A stretch of DNA of 64,000 nucleotides from Acuticoccus yangtzensis. Lineage in GTDB: Bacteria > Pseudomonadota > Alphaproteobacteria > Rhizobiales > Amorphaceae. Location: NCBI RefSeq assembly GCF_001927245.1, contig NZ_MJUX01000001.1, positions 806,001-870,000 of the forward strand. The letters are read 5' to 3'. The notes beneath the pieces are model-generated. The model worked only from the letters and a program-made list of their open reading frames with translations. It searched no databases and was not told where the DNA came from. Position 1 is the stretch's first letter. Each line of letters opens with the position of its first letter. A program made the position numbers and the translations under genes. This document shows positions 27,975-36,025 of this stretch, in pieces.

Positions 27975-28424
27975 TCACGCTTTGGCGGCCTGCCGCACGG
28001 CGGCGGCAATGGCGTTATAGGTGCCGCAGCGGCAGATGTTGGACATGCCGTAGAGGATGTCGTCGTCCGCGGGGTCCGGCGTGTCCTTCAAGAGCGCGGT
28101 CGCCGCCATCACCTGGCCCGACTGGCAATAGCCGCACTGCGGCACCTCGTTCTCGATCCACGCCGCAACCACGCGCCGGCCCACCTCGTCGGTCTCCACC
28201 GCCTCGATGGTGGTGATCGCCGAGTCGCCCACCGCCTCCACGGGAAGCTGACAGGAACGCGTCGCCGCGCCGTCCATCAACACCGTGCAGGCGCCGCATT
28301 GGGCGATCCCGCAGCCATATTTCGTGCCGGTCAGCCCAAGCGTGTCGCGCAGGACGAAGAGGAGCGGTGTGCCCTCCTCCACGTCGACCTCGCGCGCGTC
28401 TCCGTTGATGGTCAGGGTGAACAT
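27975..28424 (-). CDS. iorA: 2Fe-2S subunit of the IorAB oxidoreductase
   Basis: A 149-residue protein with the plant-type ferredoxin cluster motif CGIAQCGACTVL (residues 38-49, fourth Cys at about 58) and the second, helical-domain cluster CGYCQSGQVM plus NICRCGTY. Both clusters are intact. It passes electrons from the molybdenum site to the cytochrome. It has no signal of its own and should travel with the Tat-targeted IorB. It heads the leftward iorA-iorB-cytochrome operon, 90 nt from the GlxA-type regulator gene. Confidence 0.95.
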   Translation of the reverse strand: MFTLTINGDAREVDVEEGTPLLFVLRDTLGLTGTKYGCGIAQCGACTVLMDGAATRSCQLPVEAVGDSAITTIEAVETDEVGRRVVAAWIENEVPQCGYCQSGQVMAATALLKDTPDPADDDILYGMSNICRCGTYNAIAAAVRQAAKA

Positions 28425-28514
28425 GGGGAATGCCTCTGATGGTTGGCAAAGGGGGATCGTCGGCGCACGCAGCGCCGGTCGTGAACTGTTGAGTGACAGC
28501 GGCGAGACCGGCGG

Positions 28515-29459
28515 TCAGGCCGCCGCGAGATCGCGCGAGGCGCGTCTCAGATCCTGCGGCGGGCGCCCGTGGATACGCAGGAAGGCCCGCCGCATCCTCT
28601 CGCGGTCGGCAAATCCGGTCTCGGCGGCGATGGTATCGAGCGAGTGGCGCGAGGCGATGATCATCCCGTGCGCCGCATCGACGCGCAGCCGCTCGACCAC
28701 CTTGGCGGGGGATTCGCCCGTCGCCGCGTTGAACGCCCGGCTGAACTGCCGCGGCGACAGATGCGCCACCTCGGCGAGCTGGCCGACGGTAAGCGGCTCC
28801 TTCAGGTTCTTCTTGGCGAAGGCGAGGACGGTCTCGATCCGGTCCGTCTTCGGCACCAGCGTCAGGAGGCCGGAGACCTGCGCGCCGCCGCCCGGCCGCC
28901 GCCGCTCCATCACCATCCGCTCGGCCACCTCCCGCGCGATATCTTCGCCGAGGTCCGCCTCCACGAGGGCCAGCATCATGTCGATCCCGGCCGTCATCCC
29001 GGCCGCCGTCCAGAACGAGCCGTCCTCGACGTAGAGCCGGTCCCGCAACAGCCGCACCCGCGGGAAGGCCCGCTGAAGCTCCGCAAGGTGGCGCCAGTGC
29101 GTCGTCGCGCGGCGGCCGTCCAACAGCCCCGCCGCCGCCAGCACGAAGGCGCCGGTGCAGAAGGACCCGACCCGCCGCGCATCGGCCGCGAGGTGCCGGA
29201 CCGAGGCCACAAGCGCCTGCGAAGGCACCGCCGTCCCCACGAAGGCGCTGACGAGGAGGGTGTCGAAACGCGCATCCCCGATCGGCACCGTGTCGACGCC
29301 GAATCCGGCCGCCGTCGTCACGAGCCCGCCCTCTTCGGACAGGAGCGCGATGCGGTAGGCCGGCTCCGGCGTCAGCGAATTTGCCGTCTGCAGCACGGTC
29401 ATCGCCGCAAGCGACATGAGCTGCATGGGCGCGACCGCGATGAGACCCACGGTGATCAT
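28515..29459 (-). CDS. GlxA-type AraC family regulator (DJ-1/PfpI domain plus HTH)
   Basis: A 314-residue transcription regulator. The N-terminal 190 residues are a DJ-1/PfpI amidotransferase-like domain with the elbow GSFCTGAFVLAAAGLLDG; the C-terminal 100 residues form an AraC/XylS two-HTH domain (LTVGQLAEVAHLSPRQFSRA and IAAETGFADRERMRRAF). ATG 29459 follows GGGGG. It is immediately upstream of and co-directional with iorA-iorB-cytochrome c, making it the likely activator of that operon. Confidence 0.94.
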   Translation of the reverse strand: MITVGLIAVAPMQLMSLAAMTVLQTANSLTPEPAYRIALLSEEGGLVTTAAGFGVDTVPIGDARFDTLLVSAFVGTAVPSQALVASVRHLAADARRVGSFCTGAFVLAAAGLLDGRRATTHWRHLAELQRAFPRVRLLRDRLYVEDGSFWTAAGMTAGIDMMLALVEADLGEDIAREVAERMVMERRRPGGGAQVSGLLTLVPKTDRIETVLAFAKKNLKEPLTVGQLAEVAHLSPRQFSRAFNAATGESPAKVVERLRVDAAHGMIIASRHSLDTIAAETGFADRERMRRAFLRIHGRPPQDLRRASRDLAAA

Positions 29460-29843
29460 GGCAACCCCCGATCCGTTGATGGCGTCCCCAATAAAGCCGA
29501 ATTCGTCCGGCTCGGTCTCTTATATGCTGGTATAATTCGACACTAGATTGCGGACGGGTGATGTCCGCAATCGCTGTGCAAACGACCTTCGAGGCTCGGC
29601 CTCCGGGCGGCTAAACCTGTTCCGGCTTCTTCCGCTCGCCCGCAGGATCACGGGTTGCCCCGACGGCCGCAGACCGCTGCGCGGCCGCGATGGGCTTGCA
29701 TCCCCGTCTGCCGGCGAGGTGACCCGAAGAGGCGTTCACCGGCGCGGGACCCTCGTCCCGCCGCCAGCCACCCGGACACGACGATGATCACCGGCCACCG
29801 TCCCGACGTCGCACCCGCCCGCCGCCGCGCGGCCGTTCTGCGG
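29460..29843. other. 384-nt gap without a recognised gene
   Basis: This region between the GlxA-type gene start and the HxlR gene end holds a TATAAT box and a perfect hairpin (annotated separately) in its first 115 bases. The rest is GC-rich with no frame showing a ribosome-binding site or family resemblance. Confidence 0.4.
29531..29572 (+). promoter_or_regulatory. TATAAT box followed by a perfect 10-bp hairpin
   Basis: A consensus TATAAT is at 29531-29536, with no good -35 at 17 nt. Ten bases further on, GATTGCGGAC (29546-29555) and GTCCGCAATC (29563-29572) form a perfect 10-bp stem with a 7-nt loop. No rightward gene starts for 750 nt, so it is either an operator for the leftward GlxA-type gene (about 90 bp away) or the 5' end of an unannotated RNA. 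Confidence 0.35.
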
Positions 29844-30224
29844 TCAGGCCGCCTTCGACTGGCCATCGCACCGGCTCTCCTCACGCAGCGCAACGCCCGA
29901 ATGCTCCGTCCCCCACGCCTTGAGGGCGATGAGCACCGGCTGCAGCGTCCGCCCGCGCGCGGTGAGGCTATATTCCACCTTCGGCGGCACCTGCGGGTAG
30001 ACCGTGCGTTCGATGAGATCGTCCGCCTCGAGCTCGCGAAGCTGGTTGGTCAGCATGCGCTGGGTGACGCTCGGAATGGCCCGGCGGATCTCGTTGAAGC
30101 GCATCGTGCCGTCCAGCAGGTGATAGAGGATCACGCCCTTCCATTTCCCGTCGATGAACTGAAGCGCCGCCTCCACCGCGCATCCGGGGGAGCAGTCGAA
30201 GCGCTCGTGCCGCGCCTTCGGCAT
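29844..30224 (-). CDS. HxlR family winged-helix regulator
   Basis: A 126-residue regulator. The HxlR signature runs from CSPGCAVEAALQFIDGKWKG through MRFNEIRRAIPSVTQRML and LEADDLIERTVYPQVPPKVE to YSLTARGRTL. The ATG at 30224 has AAGGA 7 nt upstream (a GTG codon lies directly before it). It is divergent from the quinone oxidoreductase-like gene across about 100 nt; this pairing is common for HxlR proteins that sense electrophiles such as quinones or aldehydes, so it probably represses that gene. Confidence 0.94.
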   Translation of the reverse strand: MPKARHERFDCSPGCAVEAALQFIDGKWKGVILYHLLDGTMRFNEIRRAIPSVTQRMLTNQLRELEADDLIERTVYPQVPPKVEYSLTARGRTLQPVLIALKAWGTEHSGVALREESRCDGQSKAA

Positions 30225-30325
30225 CACGGTATCCTTTTCGACACTATGGGCTAGAAATGTGCGTTCTTGCTGTTTCCAAAGGTAATCGTCACTTCGGCTG
30301 GCAGCAATCCGCCATGGAGATGAAA

Positions 30326-31342
30326 ATGCGCGCTGTCGGTTATCAGACCTCCCTGCCCGTCGAGGACGACCAGTCCCTCCAGGACATCACCCTTCCCCAG
30401 CCCACGCCCGAAGGCCGCGACCTTCTGGTCGCCGTCCAGGCCATCTCGGTGAACCCGGTCGACACGAAGGTGCGCATGCGCGCCCAGCCCGAGGCCGGGT
30501 CGTGGAAGGTGCTCGGCTGGGACGCGGTCGGCGTGGTCGAGGCGGTCGGGCCGGAGGCGACGCTCTTCGCCCCCGGCGATCCGGTGTTCTATGCCGGCGC
30601 CCTCGGCCGCCAGGGCACCAATGCCGAGTTCCACCTCGTCGACGAGCGGATCGTCGGCGCCAAGCCCAAGACGCTGTCCGCGCCGGAGGCCGCCGCGCTT
30701 CCGCTGACGGCCATCACCGCATGGGAGGCGTTGTTCGACCGGCTGGAAGTCAACCGTCCGGTGCCGGGTGCCGCCGAGGCGATCCTCATCGTCGGCGGTG
30801 CGGGCGGCGTCGGCTCCATGGCCACCCAGCTCGCCGCCCGCCTCACCGGCCTCACCGTCATCACCACCGCCTCGCGCGGCGAGACGGCGGACTGGTCGAA
30901 GGGCCTCGGCGCCACCCACGTGATCGACCACACGCAGCCGCTGGCCGCGCAAGTGGAAGCGCTCGGCATCGGCGCCCCCGCCTTCGTCTTCTCCACCACG
31001 CACACCGACGAGCACCTGGCCGAAATCGCGAAGCTCATCGCCCCGCAAGGCCGCTTCGCCCTGATCGACGACCCGGAGAGCCTCGACATCTCGCCGCTCA
31101 AGCAGAAGAGCGTGTCGACCCACTGGGAGTTCATGTTCACCCGCTCGATGTTCGGCACCGCCGATATCGAGAAGCAGGGCGCGCTGCTGAACGAGATCGC
31201 CCGGCTGATCGACGAGGGCACGCTGCGCACGACGCTCGGCGAGTGCTTCGGCGCCATCAACGCGGCCAACCTGAAGCGCGCCCACGCGCTGCTCGAAAGC
31301 CACCGCGCGAAGGGCAAGATCGTGCTCGAAGGGTGGGAGTGA
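30326..31342 (+). CDS. Zinc-type alcohol dehydrogenase-like / quinone oxidoreductase (MDR family)
   Basis: A 338-residue medium-chain NADPH-dependent reductase. N-terminal MRAVGYQTSLP and the GroES-like segment VNPVDTKVRMRA are typical; the cofactor motif is VGGAGGVGSMATQLA near residues 152-166. It lacks the catalytic-zinc ligand set of true alcohol dehydrogenases, as in quinone oxidoreductases. Three in-frame ATGs (30314, 30320, 30326) cluster here; 30326 is chosen because GGAG is 7 nt upstream and MRAVGYQ is the usual beginning. Probably detoxifies quinones or enones under control of the divergent HxlR protein. Confidence 0.92.
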   Translation: MRAVGYQTSLPVEDDQSLQDITLPQPTPEGRDLLVAVQAISVNPVDTKVRMRAQPEAGSWKVLGWDAVGVVEAVGPEATLFAPGDPVFYAGALGRQGTNAEFHLVDERIVGAKPKTLSAPEAAALPLTAITAWEALFDRLEVNRPVPGAAEAILIVGGAGGVGSMATQLAARLTGLTVITTASRGETADWSKGLGATHVIDHTQPLAAQVEALGIGAPAFVFSTTHTDEHLAEIAKLIAPQGRFALIDDPESLDISPLKQKSVSTHWEFMFTRSMFGTADIEKQGALLNEIARLIDEGTLRTTLGECFGAINAANLKRAHALLESHRAKGKIVLEGWE

Positions 31343-31736
31343 CGGCAGCGCCTCGGCGTTCATGACGTCCGCGACGGCCGGCACGCTGTCACCGCCGCAG
31401 GGCGTGCCGCGCCTGTCGTCGCCGGGGTGAGATCGGTCGCCCGCAGGATACACCCCGCGCGACCCCGCCCCGCGAGCCATCGCCATCCCGATGATGCGGA
31501 CGGACGCCCGAGCGCGCCCGCCGCCCTACGAAGCCGCGCCGCCATCTTTCTTGGCGGCGCGTCGACCCAGGAGTCCGCCGCCGCGCCGTCGCCCCTGCCG
31601 ATCGGCTCCGGCGCCGCGCCGAACGCTCCCGGCTGATCGGGCCGCTTTACCGGCCGCACGTCCCCCTCAATCCCAGGCGGCGCACCCCGCGACCGCCCTC
31701 GCAGCGGCCGCGGCGATGCGGCCGAAGGAGACCGCC
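31343..31736. other. 394-nt gap, no gene seen
   Basis: Between the reductase and MFS genes. The only clear structure is a perfect stem-loop at 31535-31561. Although a rightward frame is open from 31491, it lacks family resemblance before the MFS start and has the look of non-coding GC-rich sequence. Confidence 0.4.
31535..31561. other. Perfect 10-bp stem-loop in intergenic DNA
   Basis: CGCGCCGCCA (31535-31544) pairs with TGGCGGCGCG (31552-31561) around TCTTTCT. It lies 190 nt after the reductase stop. Without a T-run its role as terminator is uncertain. Confidence 0.5.
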
Positions 31737-32903
31737 ATGCGTCGCTCCCCGCTCCCGGTGCGCCTCTGGGTCGCGTCGGGCGTCGTCGCGCACACGCTGT
31801 GGACCAGCGCCGCGCCGGCGATGACCTATCCCCTCTACGCCCGCGAATGGGGCCTCTCGACTACGCAGACGACCCTCGTCTTCGCCGTCTACCCGGCGGT
31901 CGTGGTCCTCGTCATGCTGCTGGCGGGCGACCTTGCCGATCACGTCGGCCGGCGCCGCGCGATGCTGTGGGGCCTTGCCGCCTCGGCCGCCGGGGTGGCG
32001 GTCTTCGCCGTCGCCGGAAACCTCGCCGCGCTCATCGCCGGACGCGTGTTGATGGGCGTCGGCGTCGGCCTGTCGGCGGGGCCGTCGGCGGCGGCGGTCG
32101 CCGAAAGCGCGCCCGACCGGCGGACCGGGGCCGCGATCACCGTCGCCGCACAGGCCGCCGGCCTCGTCGCCGCACTCACCATCGACGGCGCAATGATCGA
32201 GCACGCGCCGTTCCCGCTGCATCTCCCCTTCGCCGTGCTGCTCGTTTTCATCCTGGCGCTCATGGGTCTCACCGCCGGGCTGGAGCACGCGGCGGCGCGG
32301 CCCGGCCGCTGGCGCCCGCACCTGCCGGACCTCGCCGGCATCGGCGGGCCGGACCTTGCCGTCGCCACCATCGCCCTCGTCACCGCCTATGCGCACGGGG
32401 TGATGGTGGCCGCACTCGGCGCGCAGATCGCCGGCACCCTCGTCGGCTCGTCCAGCCCCACGGTGAACGGGCTGGCGCTCGCCCTCTTCCCGCTCGCCTT
32501 CGGGCTGGTCGGGCTGCGGTTCAAGGTCAAGGATCCGCGCGCCGCCATCTGCGTCGGCGCTCTCTCCACCGCGGCGGCGATGGCCTTCCTCGCCGCCTCC
32601 ATCCTCGCCCGCGATCTCGTCTTCTTCCTGGCGGCAACGTTCCTTTCCGGCGTCGGCTACGCGCTTCTTGTGGCCGGCGGCTTCCAGATCATCGACGCCG
32701 GGTCCACCGCCGCCAACCGCGCTGGGCGGATCTCCTTCGCCCTCCTCTTCGCCTACCTCGTCTCCGGCGCACTCGCGCTCGCCCTCGGCTGGCTCGCGTC
32801 GCGCACGGGGCTGTCCTTCTCCGTCTTCATCGGCGCCGGCCTGATGGCGACGCTCGCCGCATCGTCCATCGCGGGCGCTCTGCGGCGGCGGCGCCTGGCC
32901 TGA
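31737..32903 (+). CDS. Major facilitator superfamily transporter
   Basis: A 388-residue secondary transporter with about 12 membrane helices. The loop 2-3 signature is GDLADHVGRRRAMLWGL, near residue 64. Helix 4 has GRVLMGVGVGLSAGPSAAAV. The ATG at 31737 has AAGGAG 6 nt upstream and begins MRRSPLPVRLWVASG. It is followed after 20 nt by a metallo-beta-lactamase-fold gene, so the two form an operon. Probably a drug or metabolite exporter; substrate unknown. Confidence 0.92.
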   Translation: MRRSPLPVRLWVASGVVAHTLWTSAAPAMTYPLYAREWGLSTTQTTLVFAVYPAVVVLVMLLAGDLADHVGRRRAMLWGLAASAAGVAVFAVAGNLAALIAGRVLMGVGVGLSAGPSAAAVAESAPDRRTGAAITVAAQAAGLVAALTIDGAMIEHAPFPLHLPFAVLLVFILALMGLTAGLEHAAARPGRWRPHLPDLAGIGGPDLAVATIALVTAYAHGVMVAALGAQIAGTLVGSSSPTVNGLALALFPLAFGLVGLRFKVKDPRAAICVGALSTAAAMAFLAASILARDLVFFLAATFLSGVGYALLVAGGFQIIDAGSTAANRAGRISFALLFAYLVSGALALALGWLASRTGLSFSVFIGAGLMATLAASSIAGALRRRRLA

Positions 32904-32923
32904 ACGCAGCGCACAGAGGTCTT

Positions 32924-33775
32924 ATGCACATCACCATCCACGCCCTCACCTTCGGCCGCCTCACCATGGATTCCAGCGGCCTCGTCCTCTTCCGCCGCCC
33001 CGGCACGCGGGCGACGATCCCCTTCATCGGCTACCTCATCCTCGGCGCCGGCGACCCCATCCTCGTCGACACCGGCGCCAGCGATAGGATTGACTGGGCC
33101 GGCTGGGGCATGGCGTTCGAGAAGACGCCGGACATGACCGTCGCCGCGCAGCTCGACCGCTTCGGCGTGCGGCCGGAAGACGTGCGCACCGTCGTCCACA
33201 CCCACGCCCACCTCGACCATGTCGGCCAGGACGACCTCTTCCCGATGACGACCACCGTCGCCATGGCCCGCTCTGAGCTGGAATTCATGGTCTCCGGCGT
33301 CATGGGTCCGGGGATGTATACCGCAGGCGACACCCACCACCTGGTCGACCGCCTGCACACCCCCGGCGCGCTCCGCCTGTTCGATGTCGACGGGACCTTC
33401 GAAGAGGAGGTGGCGCCCGGTGTCGCGGTACGCCTGTCCGGCGGGCATACGCCGGGTTCGCTGTCGGTTCTGGTGGAGACCGGGGACGGGATCGCCAACA
33501 TCGCCGGTGACATCGTCTACCATATCGACGATCAGATCGCCGCGCCGCTGAACGACGTGATCGCTCACGAACCGACCATCTCCGGCAACCGCGCAATGCG
33601 ATCGCTGGAGGAGAAGCGGGCCGTGAAGAAGGCGCTGGCGACGAGCCGCTTCCTCCTCATCGGGCACGACCTCCCGGCGCTGATCGAGGGTGGACGCGTC
33701 ACCGGCCGCCACCACAGCGCGTTCGACGATGCGGCGGCCGACCTCACCGACGCCGCCAGCTATCAGTGGCCCTAA
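32924..33775 (+). CDS. Metallo-beta-lactamase-fold hydrolase (lactonase-like)
   Basis: A 283-residue dinuclear-zinc hydrolase. The metal motif HTHAHLDHVGQ (HxHxDH at residues 94-99) is intact, with further ligands in LSGGHTPGS, NIAGDIVYH and LIGHDLPA. The arrangement resembles AHL-lactonase-like members (AttM/AiiA branch). ATG 32924 has AGAGG upstream. It is cotranscribed with the MFS gene and converges on the ABM gene, separated by that gene's terminator. Quorum-signal hydrolysis is possible but unproven. Confidence 0.9.
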   Translation: MHITIHALTFGRLTMDSSGLVLFRRPGTRATIPFIGYLILGAGDPILVDTGASDRIDWAGWGMAFEKTPDMTVAAQLDRFGVRPEDVRTVVHTHAHLDHVGQDDLFPMTTTVAMARSELEFMVSGVMGPGMYTAGDTHHLVDRLHTPGALRLFDVDGTFEEEVAPGVAVRLSGGHTPGSLSVLVETGDGIANIAGDIVYHIDDQIAAPLNDVIAHEPTISGNRAMRSLEEKRAVKKALATSRFLLIGHDLPALIEGGRVTGRHHSAFDDAAADLTDAASYQWP

Positions 33776-33837
33776 GCGCCAATTCGGAGCCTCGCCTGCG
33801 CGGCGAGGCCCCCGCGTGGCCCCGGCAAAGCGAACGC

Positions 33838-33869
33838 AAAAAGGCCGCCCGGAGCGATCCGGGCGGCCT
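33838..33869 (-). terminator. Intrinsic (rho-independent) terminator of the leftward five-gene operon
   Basis: On the minus strand, AGGCCGCCCGG and CCGGGCGGCCT form a perfect 11-bp GC-rich stem with a 6-nt loop, followed directly by TTTTT (complement of 33838-33842). It begins 22 nt after the stop of the ABM gene. This is the best intrinsic terminator in the window. Confidence 0.92.
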
Positions 33870-33891
33870 CGTGGTGCAGGGCGCGGTGGGG

Positions 33892-34191
33892 TCAGGCGAT
33901 GCGGCGCAGGGGCTCCAGCCGCAGCGGCTCGGCCAGCAGCGCATCGAACCGGGCGGCCAACGCGGACAGAGCGGGCGCCGCGGCATGCACGTCGAGCGCG
34001 GCCTGATCGGCCCACACCTCGTACATCACGATGGTGCCCGGCGCCTCACGGCTGACATGGGCGGTGTAGCCGAGGCAGCCCTGCTCGCGCCGCACCTGCG
34101 GAACGAGCGCGGTCACCGCCTCTCGCAGCGCCGCCTCCTGTCCGGGCTTTGCCACCAGATGCGCAACGAGGCAGATTTCACGGTCGGTCAT
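33892..34191 (-). CDS. Antibiotic biosynthesis monooxygenase (ABM/YgiN-like) domain protein
   Basis: A 99-residue single-domain dimeric ferredoxin-like fold protein. Markers: ICLVAHLVAKPGQEAALREA near the start, REQGCLGYTAHVS in the middle, MYEVWADQAALDVH and a closing FDALLAEPLRLEPL. ATG 34191 has AAAGG upstream; an ATG at 34218 would overlap the neighbour. YgiN-like proteins oxidise quinols. It is the last gene of an operon that ends in a strong terminator. Confidence 0.9.
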   Translation of the reverse strand: MTDREICLVAHLVAKPGQEAALREAVTALVPQVRREQGCLGYTAHVSREAPGTIVMYEVWADQAALDVHAAAPALSALAARFDALLAEPLRLEPLRRIA

Positions 34192-34217
34192 GGCGGGCCT
34201 TTCGATCGCACTTGGCA

Positions 34218-35351
34218 TCAGTCGAGGTGGACGGGACCGGCGCCGATCGGCACCCTGAGGACCCGGTAGGGCTGCACCCGCCTGTCGATGCCGCCGTGGA
34301 AGACCGCCTGACGCTCCAACTGGTTGGCGGTGACGTAGAGGTAGCCGTCCGGTCCGACCGCCAGCGTGTCCGGCCAGTCGAGCCGCGTATCCTGCGCGAT
34401 CGTCGTCCACCGCCGCCCGTCCCAGCGGCGGATGGCATCGTTCTCGTAGTCGCCGGCATAGATGCGGCCGATGCTGTCCTCGGCCAACCCGTCCGACGCG
34501 CCCTTTTCGCCGAGATCGCGCACCGCCGCGGCGATCTCCTCCTCGCTCGCCTCGGGGTCCAGCAGCACCGCGGTCGGCACCGCATAAAGGCGGCGGCTCG
34601 ACAGCGCGCAATAATAGAGCGTCGCCCCGTCGGGCGAGATGGCGATACCGTCGCTCGCCACGCGCCACGGCTGGGCCGGTCCCTCCGCCGGGCGCACCAT
34701 CAGCGGCTCACCGTCGATCACCGGGACGAATTCAGGATCGGGCATCGTCGAGGCATGTCCCGACAATCGCCGCCGCGCCGTCCCTGTGGCGAGGTCCACC
34801 ACGATGATGCCGCCCGGCCCGGACAGCGAGCTGTCGGTGATGTAGGCCGTGCCCGCCTCGCCGGTGCCGAAGTCGAACCGCACGTCGTTGAGGTAGGTGC
34901 TCGGCAGGACCACGTCCGGCGCGAAGGTGATCGTGCGCACCACGTCGCCGGTCGTGACATCCACCGCGACGAGCTTGGCCCCGCCGGGGACGGGCGCCGC
35001 GAAGCCCGGCGCACCGGTGTCGAGGATCCACAGCCGGTCCATGGCGTCCGCCACCACGCTCTGCACGCTGAGGAGATGGTCCACCGGATCGGCGGTCCCA
35101 TTCGGCTGGTTGAACGGCGTGTCGGGAAAGGGCACCAGCCGCCCGCCGACGAGCTCGGCCACGGCGAACGGGCTCGCGTCGCCCCACTGCGGGAAGTTGA
35201 GGAAGATGCGCCCGCCCGGCGTGACGGTGATCCCCGTCGGCATCGCGCCGCGGACCTCCGCGACGAGTTCGACGGGTTCGGCCACCGCCGCCACGGGGGC
35301 GATCGGAACGAGCGCGCTCAGGCCGAGCGCGAGCACGGCGATGCGTGTCAT
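34218..35351 (-). CDS. Secreted beta-propeller protein, major royal jelly protein/Yellow family
   Basis: A 377-residue protein with an N-terminal signal (IAVLALGLSALVPIAPVAAV). Blocks typical of the MRJP/Yellow family are GRIFLNFPQWGDASPFAVAE, LWILDTGAPGF, YLNDVRFDFG, AYITDSSLSGPGGIIVVD, DGIAISPDGATLYYCALSSR and GLAEDSIGRIYAGD. It should fold as a six-bladed propeller in the periplasm. Bacterial members are poorly characterised; eukaryotic relatives act in dopachrome conversion or bind small ligands. It lies between the NTF2-like and ABM genes with short spacers. Confidence 0.9.
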   Translation of the reverse strand: MTRIAVLALGLSALVPIAPVAAVAEPVELVAEVRGAMPTGITVTPGGRIFLNFPQWGDASPFAVAELVGGRLVPFPDTPFNQPNGTADPVDHLLSVQSVVADAMDRLWILDTGAPGFAAPVPGGAKLVAVDVTTGDVVRTITFAPDVVLPSTYLNDVRFDFGTGEAGTAYITDSSLSGPGGIIVVDLATGTARRRLSGHASTMPDPEFVPVIDGEPLMVRPAEGPAQPWRVASDGIAISPDGATLYYCALSSRRLYAVPTAVLLDPEASEEEIAAAVRDLGEKGASDGLAEDSIGRIYAGDYENDAIRRWDGRRWTTIAQDTRLDWPDTLAVGPDGYLYVTANQLERQAVFHGGIDRRVQPYRVLRVPIGAGPVHLD

Positions 35352-35366
35352 GTCAGTCTCCGGGGT

Positions 35367-35906
35367 TCAGTCGGCGGCGCCGATCTGGCGCAGGAAGGTC
35401 AGGTTGTCTTCGAGGTGCCAGTTGTCGGTGATCCGGCCGTCCTCGATCCGCAGAATGTCGGTGGCGATGAAGTCGACCGGCTGCCCCGTGCCCTGGCGGC
35501 CCTGGAACGAGCCGGTGAAGTGGCCGGTGAAGTTGAGGTGCGACACCACCCGGTCACCGACGATGAGCCGCTGCACCACGGTCACCGAAAGATCCGGCAC
35601 CGCCGCCAGGAAGACGCGCGAGGCGGCCACCGGCCCGTCCGGCCCCTGCGGGCGGCCGGGCGGCAGTGTCCTGTCGGTGAAATCCGGGGCGATGGCGGCG
35701 GCCAGAAGGTCTGCGCTGCCACTCGCCCAGAAGCCGTAGAAGGCGTCGGCGGCGGCGATCATCGCAGCCCGCTCTTCGGCCGGGATCGCGGGCGAGGCGA
35801 TCTCCTCCAGCGGCCCCGTCAGACGAAGCGCCGCAGCGTCGCCCGCCGGAGCCGCCGCCGCCGGTCCGGGCAGAAGAGCGAGGGCGAAAAACAAAGCCTT
35901 GTGCAT
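35367..35906 (-). CDS. Secreted SnoaL/NTF2-like ester cyclase-type protein
   Basis: About 179 residues with a signal peptide (MHKALFFALALLPGPAAAAP); ATG 35906 has GGAGG at the right spacing, which rules out the longer frame from 36029. The mature part shows the SnoaL pattern: ADAFYGFWASGSADLLAAAI, APDFTDRT, VVSHLNFTGHFTGSF, and DILRIEDGRITDNWHLEDN. Such proteins bind or transform small polyketide-like or steroid-like molecules. It sits in the same leftward operon as the propeller protein. Confidence 0.88.
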   Translation of the reverse strand: MHKALFFALALLPGPAAAAPAGDAAALRLTGPLEEIASPAIPAEERAAMIAAADAFYGFWASGSADLLAAAIAPDFTDRTLPPGRPQGPDGPVAASRVFLAAVPDLSVTVVQRLIVGDRVVSHLNFTGHFTGSFQGRQGTGQPVDFIATDILRIEDGRITDNWHLEDNLTFLRQIGAAD

Positions 35907-36025
35907 CAGATCCTCCAGCGACGCGGCGGCGGCGGCGGCGACCCCGCGGGGTGCCCGCCCGGCCAGCATCGGGGAATGGTGGGAAGGTGGCCCGGCCGCT
36001 CCGGCCGGCGCATCGGGGCGGCGCC

